In this document: positions 61,643-64,000 of the stretch, piece by piece
How positions within the stretch are numbered: the first letter of the stretch is position 1
How the letters are laid out: every line of letters begins with the position of its first letter
From: Streptomyces noursei
Lineage (GTDB): Bacteria > Actinomycetota > Actinomycetes > Streptomycetales > Streptomycetaceae
DNA: 64,000 bases
Direction: 5' to 3'
NCBI RefSeq assembly: GCF_016917755.1
Contig: NZ_CP070326.1
Location: forward strand, 3,038,001-3,102,000
Translations under genes and position numbers: made by a program
Notes under the pieces: model-generated
What the model was told of the DNA's origin: nothing
The model's database searches: none
Seen by the model: the letters and a program-made list of their open reading frames with translations, nothing else

Positions 61643-62323
61643 TCAGTCGGCCGTCGGCGGCTGCTGGTGGTGCCCGGACCAGTCCGGCACCATCAGCCCG
61701 TCCGGTTCCGGGTCGCGCGGCCCGAACAGCCCGCTCAGCGCGATCTGGGTGAGCATGCCCGCGATCGGCCAGGCCAGCAGGGCGCCCTTGGCCTGGAGCC
61801 GCAGCGGGCCGTCGAAGACGACCCCGGCGCCGACCTGCTTGGCGTGCGCGACCACGTCCGGGGTGGGGCCCAGCCACATGCCGGTCAGCCAGCCCAGCAC
61901 GGCGGCCAGCAGCCCGCCCACGGCCAGCGACACCACCAGCGGAATGCCGCCGCGGCGCCGGAAGAGGAAGACCACGGCCGCGCTGAGCACGCCGAAGCCG
62001 AACGCGAGCAGGACGAAGGTGCCGTCGGCGCCGATCGCCTCCTCGCCCTCGGTGTTCTTGAGGTAGACGTTGCGGGTGTCCGCGATCAGCGGGACGCGCG
62101 GCGCCAGCCAGGCCCACAGCACGCCCAGCAGCACCCCGCTCACCGCGACCGCGAGCGCGATCAGCACGCCCTCCCGCAGCTCGCGGGCGAGTTCGGGGCC
62201 GGCTGCGGGGTCGGCGGCGGCAGCGGGCTCCTGGGCGGGGGCGTCCTGCTGCCGGTGCGGCTCGTCGGGCGGTTGGTTCTCGTGGGGCGGCTGGTTCTCG
62301 TGGGGCGTCTGCGCTGCGGTCAC
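61643..62323 (-). CDS. DUF2567-like membrane protein
   Basis: 226 residues from GTG. An N-terminal disordered stretch with a tandem PHENQP repeat, then four membrane helices and an extracytoplasmic loop (LIADTRNVYLKNTEGEEAIG). Resembles DUF2567 of actinobacteria; function unknown. The C terminus DWSGHHQQPP is hydrophilic. Confidence 0.75.
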   Translation of the reverse strand: MTAAQTPHENQPPHENQPPDEPHRQQDAPAQEPAAAADPAAGPELARELREGVLIALAVAVSGVLLGVLWAWLAPRVPLIADTRNVYLKNTEGEEAIGADGTFVLLAFGFGVLSAAVVFLFRRRGGIPLVVSLAVGGLLAAVLGWLTGMWLGPTPDVVAHAKQVGAGVVFDGPLRLQAKGALLAWPIAGMLTQIALSGLFGPRDPEPDGLMVPDWSGHHQQPPTAD

Positions 62324-62400
62324 CCCGTCATCGTGCCAGGCCGACGCCGTGGTTCCGGCAGCAGGACACCCAAGGCCCCTATGAGGGTCGGCGGCCGCGC

Positions 62401-63225
62401 TCACCGAACCGCCGCCCGGCGGTACGCCCACGTCGCCAGGGCCAGCGAGAGCACCCCGACGGCCGCGCAGATGCCCAGGTCGCCGGCGACCGCCAACCAG
62501 TCGGGATGCGGGGCGAAGGTCCGTGCCAGCGCCTCCACCCCGTAGGTGGAGGGCAGCAGATCGCGGGCCCAGCCGATCGGCTCGGGCATCCGCCCGGCCG
62601 GCAGCACTCCCAGCAGCAGCGCCGCCGACATGCCCAACTGGCCGCCGAGGGTGGCGAGTTCCTGGCGCGGGGCGAGCAGCCCGAGGGCCGCGCCCAGCCC
62701 GGACAGCGCCGCGCCGGCAAGCGGGACCACGGCGACCAGCACCCACAGGTGGGCCATCGGCAGCTGGAAGAGCAGGCAGCCGACGACCGCGGTGACCACC
62801 GTCCCCGGCACCGTGAAGGACGCGTACGCGGCGGCCGCGCCGAGCACCACGGCGGCCGGCGGCACCGGCAGCGTCGCGTAGTGGTCGAGGCCGCCGCCGG
62901 CCCGCAGCTGACCGAAGTACTGGGCCAGCAGGTTCAGCGCGACGAAGGCGACGACCAGCACCGCGGAGCCGGCGACCACCGACCAGGCCGGGTCGCCGCC
63001 GCTGACCACCCCGCGCAGCAGGACCATGATCCCGACGGACTGGAAGGTGGCCACGAACAGCAGCGGTATCCGGGCGACCCGGGCCCGGGAGAGCTGGGCG
63101 CGGTAGACGGCTCCCAGCGCAGGCAGCAGCCGGGCCCGGGGCGCGAGCGGGGCGACCTCGCCGACCCCGCCGCCGTCCGGTTCGGCTCCGGTCCCGGTCG
63201 CCGCCCGCGCGGACACCACACTCAC
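62401..63225 (-). CDS. ABC transporter permease
   Basis: 274 residues from GTG at 63225; a GTG at 63252 is possible. Six membrane helices of the ABC-2 (drug/antibiotic export) type, e.g. VARIPLLFVATFQSVGIMVL and WAYRRAAVR at the end. Partner of the ATPase encoded just upstream on the same strand, which ends at 63332. The exported compound is unknown. Confidence 0.85.
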   Translation of the reverse strand: MSVVSARAATGTGAEPDGGGVGEVAPLAPRARLLPALGAVYRAQLSRARVARIPLLFVATFQSVGIMVLLRGVVSGGDPAWSVVAGSAVLVVAFVALNLLAQYFGQLRAGGGLDHYATLPVPPAAVVLGAAAAYASFTVPGTVVTAVVGCLLFQLPMAHLWVLVAVVPLAGAALSGLGAALGLLAPRQELATLGGQLGMSAALLLGVLPAGRMPEPIGWARDLLPSTYGVEALARTFAPHPDWLAVAGDLGICAAVGVLSLALATWAYRRAAVR

Positions 63226-63331
63226 GCCGTCACCCAGCTTTCCCCGACCCACCGTCGGTCCGTCGTACGGGCGAGCGGGCGCCCGCCGTGGCCAGTCCTC
63301 GTCCGGCCTCCGGCCGGGGGTACCGCCGCGC

Positions 63332-64000
63332 TCACGCTTTTACCAGCCCCTCCGCGCGCCCGCCCAGGGAGACGTAGACGTCCTCCAGGCTCGGCGTGGC
63401 CAGGGTGAAGTCGTCCAGGGCCGCGAAGGCGGGCCCGGCGGTGACCGCGGTGACCGCGGTGCGGGCCCGGTCGGCGGGCAGCCGCAGGGTCCAGCGGCGG
63501 CCGGCGGTGCGGGCCTCGGCGGCGAGGGCGGCGACCTCGGGGACGTCGAGCGGGGGCCGGTCCCGCCAGACCAGCTCCAGCCGGACCTCCTCCCCCACCA
63601 GTTCCTTCAGCCGGCCCGGCGTGTCGCAGGCGATCACCCGGCCCTGGTCGATCACCGCGACCCGGTCGAGCACGCTCTCGGCCTCCAGGACGTTGTGGGT
63701 GACCAGGACGACAGCTGAGCCCCGCTCGGCGCGGCGGCGGTCCACCGCGGCCCACACGGCGCGCCGGGCGACCGGGTCCATGCCGGTGGTCGGCTCGTCG
63801 AGCACCAGCAGCGGGCGCTCGCCGATCAGCACGGTGGCGAAGCAGGCCAGCCGCCGCTGGCCGCCGGAGAGCTTCTTCAGCGCCCGGCCGGCGATCGGGC
63901 CCAGGCCCAGCTCGTCGAGGACCGCGTCGCGTTCGGCGCGGGCGGCGCCGGCGTCCAGGCCGCGCAGCCGGCCGGTGGTCTCCACGGCGAGGGAGACGGT
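63332..64000 (-). CDS. ABC transporter ATP-binding protein (5' part outside window)
   Basis: The last 223 residues are visible. Signature LSGGQRRLACFATVL, Walker B LLVLDEPTTGMDP, and H-loop VLVTHNVLEAE are present; Walker A lies outside the window. The C-terminal ~80 residues resemble the DrrA-like regulatory extension. It pairs with the downstream ABC-2 permease. Confidence 0.93.
   Translation of the reverse strand, partial: TVSLAVETTGRLRGLDAGAARAERDAVLDELGLGPIAGRALKKLSGGQRRLACFATVLIGERPLLVLDEPTTGMDPVARRAVWAAVDRRRAERGSAVVLVTHNVLEAESVLDRVAVIDQGRVIACDTPGRLKELVGEEVRLELVWRDRPPLDVPEVAALAAEARTAGRRWTLRLPADRARTAVTAVTAGPAFAALDDFTLATPSLEDVYVSLGGRAEGLVKA

Noticed and set aside
62266..62301. Tandem 18-bp repeat in the DUF2567-like gene as a CRISPR or VNTR
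   Set aside because: Just two in-frame copies encoding PHENQP; explained as a short coding duplication.

Overview
The window is very GC-rich (roughly 70% or more), has GTG and TTG starts throughout, tightly packed genes with 4-bp stop/start overlaps, and protein families typical of Streptomyces: PriA in place of HisA/TrpF, TrpM, bL37, an F420-type PPOX protein, a griseus-type trypsin and DesA/DesB. It reads as the core chromosome of a Streptomyces or close relative. As far as I recall, the order response regulator - pyk ... lgt - trp - hisI ... his matches the S. coelicolor SCO2013-SCO2060 region; this was not checked by a search.

1-5.7 kb: end of a response regulator, an unusual short-armed tRNA with a CAA anticodon, a LAGLIDADG-type protein, pyruvate kinase, a SIMPL-domain protein and a Tat-exported 5'-nucleotidase. 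5.8-8.9 kb: a two-gene DesA/DesB-like siderophore operon behind an iron box, without the desC/desD partners. 8.9-19.6 kb: aminopeptidase N, an AraC regulator, a GH35 beta-galactosidase, a secreted GH101 endo-alpha-N-acetylgalactosaminidase (together a possible O-glycan utilisation locus) and a two-component system. 19.7-28.4 kb: secreted trypsin, an HExxH/zinc-ribbon protein, an alpha/beta hydrolase divergent from a LacI regulator, an MBL hydrolase with a 12-base homopolymer, a lipoprotein, an F420/PPOX protein, an SDR/MarR divergent pair with strong operators, and an ArsR-type regulator divergent from a flavin-reductase-like gene.

28.5-38.6 kb: gltBD (glutamate synthase) with a structured leader, a VIT1/CCC1 transporter, an ADP-ribosylglycohydrolase and lgt. 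38.7-46.6 kb: a trp-centred gene string on the minus strand: hisI-trpE-(TIGR02234 membrane protein)-(HGxxPAAW protein)-(DUF2752)-trpC-trpM-trpB-trpA, followed by a DsbA-like protein and lgt. 46.6-52 kb: small membrane protein, TIGR03085 protein, LysR regulator divergent from sdhCAB. 52.1-58 kb: his operon hisD-hisC-hisB-(54-aa ORF)-hisH-priA-ridA-hisF. PriA is expected to serve both histidine and tryptophan synthesis, and no trpF is present, so the his and trp blocks are functionally linked.

58-64 kb: a pentapeptide-like membrane protein, a Lon-substrate-binding-domain protein, a Cys-tRNA(Pro) deacylase, the 24-aa ribosomal protein bL37, a DUF2567-like membrane protein and an ABC transporter whose ATPase gene runs off the end. 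Many convergent gene pairs are separated by clear hairpin terminators. I see no insertion sequences, CRISPR arrays, rRNA or prophage.
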